A stretch of DNA of 64,000 bases from Streptomyces sp. HUAS ZL42 (lineage in GTDB: Bacteria; Actinomycetota; Actinomycetes; Streptomycetales; Streptomycetaceae), in assembly GCF_040782645.1 (NCBI RefSeq), contig NZ_CP160403.1, positions 6,979,001 to 7,043,000 on the forward strand. Reading direction: 5' to 3'. This document shows, one piece after another, positions 10,781 to 20,021 of this stretch. The stretch's first letter is position 1. Each line of letters opens with the position of its first letter. The notes under the pieces are model-generated. The model saw only the letters and a program-made list of their open reading frames with translations. It made no database searches and was not told where the DNA came from. The position numbers and the translations under genes are program-made.

Positions 10781-12981
10781 TGGCGGACGCCGGGAGCCCG
10801 GTCGAGAAAAGCCCGGGTGACGAGGAGACCGACGTACTCGACCGGCTCGACCCTGTCGTCCTGCACCACATCGTCAACACCCTCGGCTGGCCGGACCTGC
10901 GCCCCCTCCAGCGTGCGGCGATCACGCCTCTCATGGAAGGCCAGGACGCCGTGCTGCTGGCGCCGACGGCAGGTGGCAAGACCGAGGCGGCCTGCTTCCC
11001 GCTGCTGTCGGCGATGGCCGAGCAGCGGTGGACCGGCACCTCGGTGCTGTACCTATGTCCACTCAAGGCGCTCCTCAACAACCTGGTCGGCCGCGTCGAT
11101 GCCTACGCCCAGTGGCTGGGGCGGCGCGCGGCCCTCTGGCACGGCGACACCAAGGAGTCACAGCGGCAGCGCATCCGCACCGAGGCCCCGGATGTCCTGC
11201 TGACCACGCCCGAATCCCTCGAAGCGATGCTGATCGGCGTCAAGACCGACCACGCGCGCTTGCTGGGAAGCGTACGGGCCGTCGTCGTAGATGAGGTGCA
11301 CGCCTTCGCGGGCGACGACCGGGGATGGCATCTGCTCGCCGTGCTCGAACGGCTGGAACGGGTCACCGGACGGCCCATCCAGCGGATCGGACTCTCGGCG
11401 ACCGTCGGCAACCCCGCGCAGTTGCTGCACTGGCTGCAGGGCGCGGGCGCCGGAAGCCGTACCGGACACGTCGTCGCCCCGGGCGTTCAGCTGCCGGCCG
11501 CGTCCGAGGCACCCGGGCACACCGACAAGGCCGCTGCCGACCAACTCCACAGGCCCGCGGGCGAGGTGGAACTCGACTACGTGGGCTCCCTGGACAACGC
11601 CGCCAAACTCATCGCGGCCCTGCACCGGGGAGAGAAACGGCTCGTCTTCTGCGACTCGAGGGCTCAGGTCGAACAGCTGGGAGCCGCGCTCCGGGCCCGC
11701 GAAGTGACCGTCTTCCTGTCCCACGCCTCCCTCTCTGTCGACGAACGCACCCGCTCCGAACAGGCCTTCGCCGAAGCGCGTAACTGCGTCATCGTCTCGA
11801 CCTCCACCCTCGAACTCGGCATCGACGTCGGCGACCTGGACCGCGTCATCCAGATCGACTCACCGTCCTCCGTCGCCTCGTTCCTGCAGCGCATCGGCCG
11901 CACCGGCCGGCGCCCTGGCAGCGTACGCAACTGCTTGTTCCTCACCACCCGCAAGGAGACACTGCTGCAGGCGGCGGGCCTGCTGCTGCTGTGGTCGCGC
12001 GGCTGGGTCGAACCGGTGCTCCCGCCGCCCGAGCCGCGTCACCTCGTGGCCCAGCAACTGCTCGCCGTCACCCTGCAACAGCACAAGCTCGGCGACCAGT
12101 TGTGGGACCGGCAGTGGAACGGGCTCGCCCCCTTCGACCGGTCCGCCGCCCCCATCCTGCGCTTCCTCACCGAGGAAGGCTTCCTCGACACCGACGGCGG
12201 CATGCTGTTCGTCGGACCCGAGGCGGAACGCCGGTTCGGCAAACGGCACTTCATCGAGCTCACAGCGTCCTTCACCGCACCGCCGCAGTTCACCGTCCTG
12301 TCCGGGCGAACGGAGATCGGCCGCACTGACCCAAGCGTGCTCACGGAGGAACGCCCCGGCCCACGGAGGCTGCTGCTCGGCGGACGCAGCTGGCAGGTCA
12401 CCTACATCGACTGGCTGCGCAAACGAGTCTTCGTGGAACCCGCCGACAGCGGTGGTATCGCCAAGTGGATGAACGGCGGCATCGCCGGACTGTCCTATAC
12501 CCTGACCCGCGCCATGCGAGAGGTCCTTCTGGGCACGGACCCAGCCGTCTCCCTCACCCGGCGGGCGGAGGCGTGCCTGGCCGAACAGCGCGAGACCGAC
12601 GCGCCCGACACCGTGCATCCAGGCGGCACACTGGTGACGCGGGTCGGCGCTGACGTGCGCTGGTGGACCTGGGCCGGCTACGGCGCCAACGCTACCCTCG
12701 CGTCCACCCTCCAGGCGGTCACCGACCCCCTGCAACGTCCCACGGACAGCTGGCTGCGCCTGCGCGAGGACCTCACTCCGGACGCTTGGCGCGCGGCCCG
12801 TGAGAGCGTCGGCGAGAACCTCGTCCTGCCCGACGTGGACCGCCGCGCCGTGCGCGGACTGAAGTTCTCGGCCGCCCTCCCTGAACGCCTCGCCGTCGCC
12901 ACGGTCGCGGCACGGCTGGCCGATTTCGACAGCGCTCGCGCGGTGCTCGGCGAGCCCGTGCGCTTTCAGCACCACAGCTGA
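10780..12981 (+). CDS. brxHI: BREX type 2 Lhr-like helicase BrxHI
   Basis: A 733-residue superfamily 2 helicase. Motif I APTAGGKT is at residues 61-68, motif II DEVH near 170-173 and motif III LSAT near 205. The C-terminal helicase lobe carries STLELGIDVGDLD and motif VI QRIGRTGRRPG near 370. The Lhr-like architecture continues into a C-terminal domain of about 330 residues. An upstream GTG at 10777 is in frame, but the ATG at 10780 gives the usual one-base TGATG overlap. Its position directly behind brxD identifies it as the accessory helicase of type 2 BREX. Confidence 0.88.
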   Translation: MADAGSPVEKSPGDEETDVLDRLDPVVLHHIVNTLGWPDLRPLQRAAITPLMEGQDAVLLAPTAGGKTEAACFPLLSAMAEQRWTGTSVLYLCPLKALLNNLVGRVDAYAQWLGRRAALWHGDTKESQRQRIRTEAPDVLLTTPESLEAMLIGVKTDHARLLGSVRAVVVDEVHAFAGDDRGWHLLAVLERLERVTGRPIQRIGLSATVGNPAQLLHWLQGAGAGSRTGHVVAPGVQLPAASEAPGHTDKAAADQLHRPAGEVELDYVGSLDNAAKLIAALHRGEKRLVFCDSRAQVEQLGAALRAREVTVFLSHASLSVDERTRSEQAFAEARNCVIVSTSTLELGIDVGDLDRVIQIDSPSSVASFLQRIGRTGRRPGSVRNCLFLTTRKETLLQAAGLLLLWSRGWVEPVLPPPEPRHLVAQQLLAVTLQQHKLGDQLWDRQWNGLAPFDRSAAPILRFLTEEGFLDTDGGMLFVGPEAERRFGKRHFIELTASFTAPPQFTVLSGRTEIGRTDPSVLTEERPGPRRLLLGGRSWQVTYIDWLRKRVFVEPADSGGIAKWMNGGIAGLSYTLTRAMREVLLGTDPAVSLTRRAEACLAEQRETDAPDTVHPGGTLVTRVGADVRWWTWAGYGANATLASTLQAVTDPLQRPTDSWLRLREDLTPDAWRAARESVGENLVLPDVDRRAVRGLKFSAALPERLAVATVAARLADFDSARAVLGEPVRFQHHS

Positions 12982-13584
12982 ATCGAAACGAAGGAGCCGC
13001 CGCGCCGGTCCCTCTCAGTCCGGCCCCAAGATATCTCCGCCGGCGGGGGGAACATGCGATACCTGCTTGTGGTCCAAGTCCGCGCTTGATGTACGAGCCT
13101 TTCCCAAATCCCCCAGAGGCCACCATCATTCCCACACGGGACTACATGGGCACCGGTGCCTTGACTCCCGACTCTTGGTGGGTGAGGGACCGCTCGCCTG
13201 CAGCAGGCCGATGGCGCTCGCCTACCGAACGTGCTCCGCCAGGTGCTCGTCTTCCACTGGCGCGCGCGACGGCGATTGCTTACGCGGATCGCCCACCGCC
13301 CTCTGCACGTGAACGTAGTCCGTTTGGAAAGTCGCGCCGAAGCACGCCGATGGCTTGCCAGGATCACGGGCACCCCCGTCCCTGCCGGCTGCCAGGCAAT
13401 CACCGGATCGGGTACCAAATTCCGCCCGGGTGATTCGAACTACGCATCACGGCAGCCGTGTCCAGTCCTGACAAGCGACAACCCAAAGAATCGAACTTTT
13501 GATCGATAGATCGTCCGTTACGTGCCGCTGATCAGCAGCGTTGTTTAGGCACCTGTCCCAGTCGTCGTCAGCGGAGGAGCCCTT
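12982..13584. other. Intergenic region without a confident gene
   Basis: About 600 bp. A plus-strand frame (13231-13509) contains an Arg-rich stretch with some coding feel (VFHWRARRRLLTRI and ESRAEARRWLARI), but it has no good start and no family I recognise; it may be a relic. The last 130 bp are less GC-rich and hold two short inverted repeats, CACGGC-A-GCCGTG at 13448-13460 and GATC-GATA-GATC at 13501-13512. They lie 70-140 bp before the NUDIX gene and could be regulatory. Confidence 0.4.
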
Positions 13585-14028
13585 ATGCGCCCATATCCCA
13601 ACGTCATCGGCATTCACCTGGTGTTCGAGCGGGCGGGCAAGGTGCTCCTCGGCCTGCGATCGTCCACCTCTGCCTACGCCGCCGACACCTGGCACCTGCC
13701 GGCCGGGCATCTCGAGGATGAGTCGGCCATCGCGTGCGCCGTACGTGAGGCCCGGGAAGAGCTCGGTGTGGCCGTGCACGAGCAGGACCTCCGACTGGTC
13801 CACGTCGTCCACCATCGCGACGCCGAGGACGACCAGGCCCGTATGCAGATGGTGTTCCGCGTCCTGGACTACGACGGGACACCCACGATCTGCGAACCCG
13901 ACCGGTGCGCGGATTTGCGGTGGTGGCCGTACGGTGCGCTGCCTGCGCCGCTGGTGGACTACACGGCCGTCGCGCTGACCGGCATCGCGGCCGGTCGCAC
14001 CTACACGGAGATGGGGTGGCCGGCATGA
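13585..14028 (+). CDS. NUDIX hydrolase
   Basis: A 147-residue protein with a complete Nudix box: G41, E44 and the RE..EELG core at residues 54-61 (REAREELGV). This fold hydrolyses nucleoside diphosphates linked to another moiety, using Mg2+ bound by the box glutamates; the substrate cannot be read from the sequence. The ATG at 13585 follows a good GGAGGAG ribosome site. It is the first gene of a three-gene operon in which each stop overlaps the next start by 4 nt (ATGA), so it probably acts together with the kinase-fold protein and ABC exporter behind it. Confidence 0.88.
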   Translation: MRPYPNVIGIHLVFERAGKVLLGLRSSTSAYAADTWHLPAGHLEDESAIACAVREAREELGVAVHEQDLRLVHVVHHRDAEDDQARMQMVFRVLDYDGTPTICEPDRCADLRWWPYGALPAPLVDYTAVALTGIAAGRTYTEMGWPA

Positions 14029-14909
14029 CGCGCAGCAAACCGCTGCCGGAACCGCTCCGTGGGTGGGCGAGCTCCGTCGTCGGGCACGTCATGGCGGTCC
14101 GGGATGCCGCATGGCCGCGCGTCGCCTCGCGGGTGTGGGAGCTCACCTGTGGCGACGGCAAGCGGTTCTTCCTGAAGGTCGCGCCGACGCCGAAGTTCTT
14201 CGCCTACGAGACCCGGGCCTACCGGTCGGCCGTCCCCTCCCTCGGCGCGGGGCATGCTCCGCGGTTGCTCGGCACGTTGCCGCAGCAGCTCGCGTTGCTG
14301 CTGACTGCCGCGCCGGGCACCTCGGTGCCCGCACTCGATCTCACCGATGGACAGCGTCAGTCGGTGCACCGCCATGCCGGTGCTCTGCTGCGGCGGCTGC
14401 ACGGTGACGGTGGCCTGGATGCCGAGGCGCGAGCCGAGGTGGAGGCCCAGGCCGTCCGGCTGGCCGAGAAGGCGGACAAACACCTGGCCCGGGCCGGGGA
14501 CCTCTTCACCGATCGAGATCGCGCCGTCGTCGAGCAGGCCGTCAGGCAGCTTCCCGAGATGCGGCTGTTGCCAGCCGCGTACGCGCACGGCGACTTCCAA
14601 GAACGCAACTGGCTGTGGTCCCAAGGAAACCTCGCACTGGTCGACTTCGAACGGGCGCGGCACACCTGGGCCGTGTGGGACCTGGTGCGGCTGGCCTGCG
14701 GACCGTGGGAGGGCCGCCCGGATCTGCAGGAGGCGTTCCTCGACGGCTACGGCCGCGCGCTCACCGACATCGAGCAGCACGCGCTCGGCTGCCTGGCAGC
14801 GCTGGACGCGGTCAGCGGTCTGACGTGGGGGACGCTCAACGACCCGCCCGTCGCCGAGCGCAGCCGGCGCACACTCGACCGACTCGCCAAGGGGGAACGA
14901 CTCGTATGA
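14025..14909 (+). CDS. Aminoglycoside-phosphotransferase-family (APH) kinase
   Basis: A 294-residue protein kinase-like fold enzyme of the APH/choline kinase superfamily. A Lys of FFLKVAP fits the ATP-binding lysine. The catalytic loop HGDFQERNW (Brenner motif HxDxxxxN) starts at residue 188, and the metal-binding segment VDFERA lies about 20 residues later. I chose the ATG at 14025 because it overlaps the NUDIX stop; a longer in-frame extension upstream reads out of frame through the NUDIX gene. It probably phosphorylates a small molecule or peptide that the downstream ABC protein exports, or confers self-protection. The substrate is unknown. Confidence 0.85.
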   Translation: MTRSKPLPEPLRGWASSVVGHVMAVRDAAWPRVASRVWELTCGDGKRFFLKVAPTPKFFAYETRAYRSAVPSLGAGHAPRLLGTLPQQLALLLTAAPGTSVPALDLTDGQRQSVHRHAGALLRRLHGDGGLDAEARAEVEAQAVRLAEKADKHLARAGDLFTDRDRAVVEQAVRQLPEMRLLPAAYAHGDFQERNWLWSQGNLALVDFERARHTWAVWDLVRLACGPWEGRPDLQEAFLDGYGRALTDIEQHALGCLAALDAVSGLTWGTLNDPPVAERSRRTLDRLAKGERLV

Positions 14910-16948
14910 GGACGCGCGGGAAACACACGGGGCAGAACGGAGCGTCGGCCAAGGACGCGGCCGGCGCCCAGGAGGTATCGGAGTCGGAGCGGCTGCTGTT
15001 CGGCGGGCCGCTCCGGTACGACATGGGCTGGAACCAGCATCACGGCTCGTTCCTCGAACTGGATCTGCGTGCCATGCTCGCGCGGATGCCCCGGCTCATC
15101 GGCGCCACGATCCGGATGGCACACCGCGCCGACCCGGGCGCCCTGCGCCAGGTCGCTGCGGCGGAGATCAGCGGCGGCATCGCCCGCGCGGTGAGCCTGG
15201 TGGCTGTCAACGGCGTGCTCGCACAGCTGTTGACCCACGGAGGGACTGCCGAACGCCTCAGGGCTGCGATCCCCGCCCTGACCGCCGTAGCCGTCACCGC
15301 CCTCATCGGCGCCATGCTGAAGTCCCTCTCCACGGCCGGCACCGGCCGGCTGGAGCCGAAGGTGTTCCGCGTGGCGAGCGAGGAATACCTGGAGCGGGTC
15401 GCGCGGGTAGAGCTGGCCGCGGTGGAGGACGAGGAGTTCCATAAACTGCTGGACTCCGCCCAGTGGGGTGCCGAATCCGCCCGACGGATGATCAAGTACT
15501 GCGCATCAGTGATCACTGCCGCCATCGCGTTGGTTGCGGCGGCCGGAGTACTGACTGTCCTGCACCCGGCGCTGTTGCCGCTCCTGGTGGTGATGACGCT
15601 GCCGAGCGCCTGGAGTTCGCTGACCGTCGCCCGCCGCCGCTACATCTCCTTCCACACCTGGGTCCAGCACGCCCGCGCCGGCCAGTTACTGAGCCGGCTG
15701 CTCATCGACACGCAGGCCGCGCCCGAGGTGCGCGTCCACAACATCGGCCCGTTCCTGCTCAGGCACTTCCGCACGATGGCGGAGACGGGGGAGCGGGAGC
15801 AGACCCGCCTCGCCTCCCTGGCCGCCCGCACCGGCCTGATCGCCTCCGGCTGGACCGGTCTCGCCATCGTGGCCACCTACAGCGTGCTCGGCCTGCTGCT
15901 GTGGACCGGCGCCATGGACCTGGCCGTCGCCGGGACCGCGGTCATCGCCATCCGCACCGGCTCCGCCAACCTCGAGGCCCTGGTCGTGCAGCTCAACTAC
16001 CTCTACGAAGAAAGCCTGTTCGTCGCGGACCTCGGCCGGCTGTGCCAGGAGGCCGACCGTCGCCTCATCCCCACCAGCGGCCGCCGGTTACCCCAGCAGG
16101 TCGGCGCCATCCGCTTCGACAACGTCACCTTCACCTACCCCGGCACCACCGGCAACCAGCCCGCCCTGGACGGCGTGACAGTCACCATCCCCACCGGAAG
16201 GATCATCGCCCTGGTCGGCAACAACGGCAGCGGCAAGAGCACGTTGGCCAAGCTCCTGTGCGGCCTGTACGCCCCCGACACCGGCCGCATCCTCTGGGAC
16301 GACGTGGACGCCACCGAGATCGACCGCGCCGACCTCTTCGACCGCGTCGCCGTCGTCGCCCAGGACTTCTACCGCTGGCCCTTCACCGCCCGCATCAACA
16401 TCGCCATCGGCCGCCCCGACGCCCCGCACGACGACCACCTCCTGCACACCGCCGCCGAGTACGCCGGCGCCGACGAGACCATCGCCTCCCTGCCCCGCGG
16501 CTGGGACACCCTGCTGGCCCGCGGCTACAAGGGCGGCCACCAGATCTCCGGCGGCCAGTGGCAGCGCCTCGGCATCGCCCGCGCCCGCCACCGCGAAGCG
16601 CAGATCTTCGTCGTCGACGAGCCCACCAGCGCCCTGGACGTCGAAGCCGAACAACGCGTCTTCGACCAGATCCGCAACCTCGCCGCCGAAGGCCAGACGA
16701 TCATCCTGATCACCCACCGCCTCCACAGCGTCCGCCACGCCGACGAGATCTACGTCCTCGACCACGGCCGCATCGCCGAACACGGCACCTTCGAGCACCT
16801 CATGCGCACCGATCAGGACGGCCCCGGCCTCTTCCGCCGCATGTACCTGGTGCGGTCCGAGCAGTACCGCCTCGACGAGCACAGCCTCCCGAGGCAGAAC
16901 GCAGCCGACGTAAGGGATCACGAGACCGAGTCGAGCGGTGAACGATGA
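14906..16948 (+). CDS. ABC exporter, fused permease and ATPase
   Basis: A 680-residue half-transporter. The N-terminal 410 residues hold about six hydrophobic helices, including VITAAIALVAAAGVLTVL and GLAIVATYSVLGLLLW. The nucleotide-binding domain follows, with Walker A GNNGSGKST near residue 438, a Q-loop VAQDFY, signature ISGGQWQR (Ile for the usual Leu), Walker B IFVVDEPTSALD and the H-loop ITHR. It therefore works as a homodimeric exporter in the membrane. The ATG at 14906 overlaps the APH stop. The C-terminal tail after the ATPase is hydrophilic. The coupling suggests the exported compound is processed or tagged by the NUDIX and APH proteins. Confidence 0.9.
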   Translation: MRTRGKHTGQNGASAKDAAGAQEVSESERLLFGGPLRYDMGWNQHHGSFLELDLRAMLARMPRLIGATIRMAHRADPGALRQVAAAEISGGIARAVSLVAVNGVLAQLLTHGGTAERLRAAIPALTAVAVTALIGAMLKSLSTAGTGRLEPKVFRVASEEYLERVARVELAAVEDEEFHKLLDSAQWGAESARRMIKYCASVITAAIALVAAAGVLTVLHPALLPLLVVMTLPSAWSSLTVARRRYISFHTWVQHARAGQLLSRLLIDTQAAPEVRVHNIGPFLLRHFRTMAETGEREQTRLASLAARTGLIASGWTGLAIVATYSVLGLLLWTGAMDLAVAGTAVIAIRTGSANLEALVVQLNYLYEESLFVADLGRLCQEADRRLIPTSGRRLPQQVGAIRFDNVTFTYPGTTGNQPALDGVTVTIPTGRIIALVGNNGSGKSTLAKLLCGLYAPDTGRILWDDVDATEIDRADLFDRVAVVAQDFYRWPFTARINIAIGRPDAPHDDHLLHTAAEYAGADETIASLPRGWDTLLARGYKGGHQISGGQWQRLGIARARHREAQIFVVDEPTSALDVEAEQRVFDQIRNLAAEGQTIILITHRLHSVRHADEIYVLDHGRIAEHGTFEHLMRTDQDGPGLFRRMYLVRSEQYRLDEHSLPRQNAADVRDHETESSGER

Positions 16949-16971
16949 GCCCTGTATCCCGAATGGGTAAC

Positions 16972-17404
16972 TGCGCAGCGACGCGCGTGCCTGCGCAGCC
17001 CAACTGCGCAGGCACGCCGGATGGTACCTAAGACCCCGTCCGCAACGCCGACTGCGCAGAGCCGCGGAAGGTCAGGCAGCCGGGTGCGCATCGCGCGTCC
17101 AACGATGCGCACCCCGGCTACGCACTTGGTGACACGCCGGCTGCGCAGACGCGTGGTTGGCCCCGTGGTTGGGGCGACCATGAGCCTGACCACGGCAGAT
17201 GGTCGGGCGGCTGCGCAGACCCCGATTCGCCCGTGGGTGCTGACTGCGCAGCTATCCAGGCGTGCTGCGCATTCCGCTGCGCGCGCGGTGTGCAGTTGGT
17301 TGCGCATCGCTGTGGTGGGCGCCATGGTCGGGGTCTCGCGGTTGTGGTCGGCCCCGTGGTCGGGCTCTGCGCAGCCATCGCACGGCCGTGGTGGGTGGTG
17401 CGCA
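16972..17404. repeat. Array of 13 TGCGCA palindromes
   Basis: TGCGCA occurs at 16972, 16992, 17005, 17053, 17085, 17106, 17142, 17212, 17245, 17266, 17301, 17368 and 17399. Eight copies extend to the 8-bp palindrome CTGCGCAG. At about 72% GC one would expect well under one copy in 433 bp. The spacing pattern 32-21-36-70 bp is repeated as 33-21-35-67 bp, so the array looks like a diverged tandem unit of about 157-160 bp. It lies between the ABC gene and the 3' end of the replication-relaxation gene. It could be a binding array for an initiator or segregation protein; no function is shown. Confidence 0.7.
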
Positions 17405-17421
17405 GCGGCTGTGCAAGCCGT

Positions 17422-18321
17422 CTAGGCATGCGGCGACCAGCTCCAGGCGACCCTGCGATCGGGGTCCCGGACGGGATACCACACGGGCTGGGACGGGCCG
17501 TCGGTGCGCAGGTCTGCCAGGGCTGCGGCCAGGACAGGGACCGTGCGCAGGAACAGCATCAGCGCCGGGTCCTCGGCGGCCACGTGCAGGGCGTGGATGC
17601 GGGTGGTGACGCCGGCGGGGCCGGTGCCGTCCAGGACGAACAACAGGCGGGGGAAGATCGGGTAGTGCCGCCGCCATGCCTCCCGCGCCGGCTCCTGCCC
17701 GAAGGCCGGACGACGCTGACCCGGGGAGGTGGGCACGTAGTTGTGGAGGCGGGCGTAGGCGGTGGGTTTCGCGGCCAGGCGTTCCGGGCCCATGGTGGCC
17801 CGGTCGACCTCGACGAACGCCCGCAGCATCGGCCCATCCCCGCCCTCAGGGCCCTGCCGGTAGTACATCAACGCGTCGGGAATGACGGCCTCGCCGCCGC
17901 CGAGGGGGTGGTGGACCTCGGGTATCCAGTCCAGCGGCCGGCACAGCTCGCCGCGGCGGCGCGCGTCCTCGAGGAAGACGAGCGCAGTCTCCGTCACTGT
18001 CAGCGTGTGCCCGACTCGCAGTCGCGCGGCAGTTGGATCGGAAACCGTCTTCGGTGGCTTCCGCCCGCGCAACTCGGGCCACTCCGAGGCGATTTGGACA
18101 CCGTAGGGGGTGGGAAACCACACCCGCAGCCGTCCGGCCCGGGGCAGGGTGATGCGGTCGATGAGCCCCTCATCGCGCAATTTGGCCAGCCGTCGCCGCG
18201 TCTGCTCCCTGCGCACTCCAGGGGCGATCACCCGGTGCATCTGTTCGGTGGTGGCCATCCGGTACTGCGTCAGCACCGCCAGCGCCAACCGGTCACCACC
18301 ACCGGTATCAACGTCAGTCAT
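17422..18321 (-). CDS. Replication-relaxation family protein
   Basis: A 299-residue protein starting MTDVDTGGGDRLALAVL at ATG 18321 behind an AAGGCGG ribosome site. The first 80 residues form a winged helix (LTQYRMATTEQMHRVI and RRRLAKLRDEGLIDRI). A middle segment with IPDALMYY and FVEVDRATMGPERLAAK is characteristic of the Replic_Relax family, known from plasmids and integrative elements of Gram-positive bacteria. The longer open frame upstream of 18321 has poor coding character. Its 3' end abuts the TGCGCA palindrome array, which supports a role in a mobile or formerly mobile element. Confidence 0.75.
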   Translation of the reverse strand: MTDVDTGGGDRLALAVLTQYRMATTEQMHRVIAPGVRREQTRRRLAKLRDEGLIDRITLPRAGRLRVWFPTPYGVQIASEWPELRGRKPPKTVSDPTAARLRVGHTLTVTETALVFLEDARRRGELCRPLDWIPEVHHPLGGGEAVIPDALMYYRQGPEGGDGPMLRAFVEVDRATMGPERLAAKPTAYARLHNYVPTSPGQRRPAFGQEPAREAWRRHYPIFPRLLFVLDGTGPAGVTTRIHALHVAAEDPALMLFLRTVPVLAAALADLRTDGPSQPVWYPVRDPDRRVAWSWSPHA

Positions 18322-18767
18322 CGTCGGCCCGCCTTTTCTGTACGAGCGGCGCCGTCCTGTCCGGCACCGCGCATACCGGCTACAGCAGCAGCCGACCCCG
18401 ACCCCGCTTGCGACCATGAAGGCCCGACCACGGTCACGATGCGACAACACCGCCCCCGACCGGGCCGATATCCCCGCCGACAGCTGTCTGTACGCTGCCG
18501 CGTCCAGCGCGGCATATCGGCAGGTCACCACGGCCTCTTCGGCTTGGTCGCCAGCCCGACATCCCCCTCTGCACACCCCCTCGCTCGCCCCAAAACAGAA
18601 GAACAGGTGAAGGGGACGGCGGGCGAACGGGCGGGCGCGTGTCGCCGGGGGATCGGGGCTGCCGTTGCCCATGTTGCGCGTCGGCTGCCGCCGCCGCGCT
18701 CGTGCGCCGCAGGAAGCGGCGCACACCAGCAAACATCACCCAGGGCAAGGGTGTCGGGTTGGTTCAC
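18322..18767. other. Intergenic region between jetD and the replication-relaxation gene
   Basis: About 450 bp. Both flanking genes point leftwards on the minus strand. I see no gene with convincing codon use, and no strong terminator after jetD; only a 5-bp CACCC/GGGTG stem lies near 18739-18757. Confidence 0.4.
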
Positions 18768-20021
18768 CTACACGAGGTCGGTGAGGAGGGTGTCCAGGAC
18801 GGTCTCTTCCTCGATGCGCACGCCGAGTTCGGTCAGGGCCGCGGCCAGGTCGGGGTCCCATGCGGCGGTGGCTGGTGTGCCGGTCAGGGGTGGGGCCAGG
18901 GGTGTGGCGGCGGCCGCGTTGCGGTAGTCGGCAGCGGTGTAGCGCCAGGGCTGCCAGGGGACGCGGCGCAGCAGGGCGTCGGCGATGCGCAGGCCGCCCC
19001 AGTCGAAGTCGCCGTGGTAGCGGAGGGTGGAGCCGTGGGTGTGGAGGTGGCGTAGCAGGGTGAGGGCGGCGGCCGAGGGCTGGCCCTGGAGACAGACCAG
19101 GGGTGGGCAGGTTGGGCCGTGGGTGTCGGCCGCGGTGGCCAGGACGGTCGGGTTCTCGCACGCGTACACGACCGTCGGTGCCGTTCTCGGCGGGGTGTGG
19201 GTGAGTTGGCGCAGGGTCAGGACGGCCGGTTCGCCCTCGTCGGTCATCCAGTCGAGGGCGGGGGTGCCGCGTAGGCCCAGAGTGAGGACGGTGGAGGAGA
19301 GGGCATCCCTGAGCAGGCCGGCCGAGGCCCAGGCCTCGCGGCGCCACTCGGCTCCGCTGCCGTCCGGGAAGCCGGTCAGGGCGCGCACCCCGGACAGGAC
19401 AACCGTCGCGAGCGGGGTTCCTTCGTCGAGAGCATGGGCATCACCGAGCGTTCCCGCGGCGAAGGCGGGCAGCGACACCGCCGGGTCGGCGGGCAGTGCC
19501 CGCAGGGCCGCCGCGGCATCGGTGAGCAGCGTCTTCGCCGCCTGCGGGGTGCGCGCCAGGCGGCGCACGAGGCCGTCCTTGCGCAACTTGTCGGTCCACT
19601 CCGACAGTTCGGGCCCCAGCGTGGCCAGTGGGGCGTACGCCTCCTGCCAGGCGTTCGCCTCCTGTTCGCGTACGTCGGCCAGCCGGGCGATGGGACCGGT
19701 GAGGGCGGTGACGGCTGCAGCGAGGCCCTCGGGGCTGATTCCGGAGCGGCGCAGCACCTCGTCCACCGCGTCCAGGCGCACGGTCAGCGAGCGCCCTGCG
19801 CCCGGGCTGCGGCCCAGCAGCCGTTCGGCGGCGGCGCGCTCGGCGGTGGTGGGGGCGGCCAGCGTGACCGGGCCGGTGAGGGGTTCGTCCCGTTCCAGGC
19901 GGCGCCTGACGCGCTCGATCAGCCAGGCCAGGCCGGGGTCACCGAGCAGGCGGCCGAGGCGGTCGCGGTCGACGCCCGCGTCGGGTTCCCCAGGGAGCGA
20001 GGGTTGCCCGGGGCTGTTCAC
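18768..20021 (-). CDS. jetD: Wadjet JetD-like nuclease subunit (TIGR02679, DUF3323/DUF2399)
   Basis: A 417-residue protein whose GTG start at 20021 overlaps the jetC stop by 4 nt. The C-terminal DUF2399 part has toprim-like motifs: VYACENPTVL near residue 288 and YHGDFDWGGLRIADALL near residue 336, providing the acidic residues expected for topoVI-like DNA cleavage. The N-terminal part matches DUF3323. In Wadjet the JetABC SMC motor extrudes plasmid DNA and JetD cleaves it. The same frame is open upstream into jetC, but that extension is a shadow. It is the last gene of the operon. Confidence 0.9.
   Translation of the reverse strand: MNSPGQPSLPGEPDAGVDRDRLGRLLGDPGLAWLIERVRRRLERDEPLTGPVTLAAPTTAERAAAERLLGRSPGAGRSLTVRLDAVDEVLRRSGISPEGLAAAVTALTGPIARLADVREQEANAWQEAYAPLATLGPELSEWTDKLRKDGLVRRLARTPQAAKTLLTDAAAALRALPADPAVSLPAFAAGTLGDAHALDEGTPLATVVLSGVRALTGFPDGSGAEWRREAWASAGLLRDALSSTVLTLGLRGTPALDWMTDEGEPAVLTLRQLTHTPPRTAPTVVYACENPTVLATAADTHGPTCPPLVCLQGQPSAAALTLLRHLHTHGSTLRYHGDFDWGGLRIADALLRRVPWQPWRYTAADYRNAAAATPLAPPLTGTPATAAWDPDLAAALTELGVRIEEETVLDTLLTDLV

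Noticed and set aside
13425..13455. tRNA 3' end used as an attachment site (ATTCGAA next to GGGTG)
   Set aside because: The T-stem does not pair and no acceptor or anticodon arm is found on either strand.
16972..17404. CRISPR array
   Set aside because: The repeated unit is only 6-8 bp with irregular spacing, and there are no cas genes.
18434..18748. Small gene between jetD and the replication-relaxation gene
   Set aside because: It is Arg/Gly/Pro-rich with no ribosome site and no recognisable segment.
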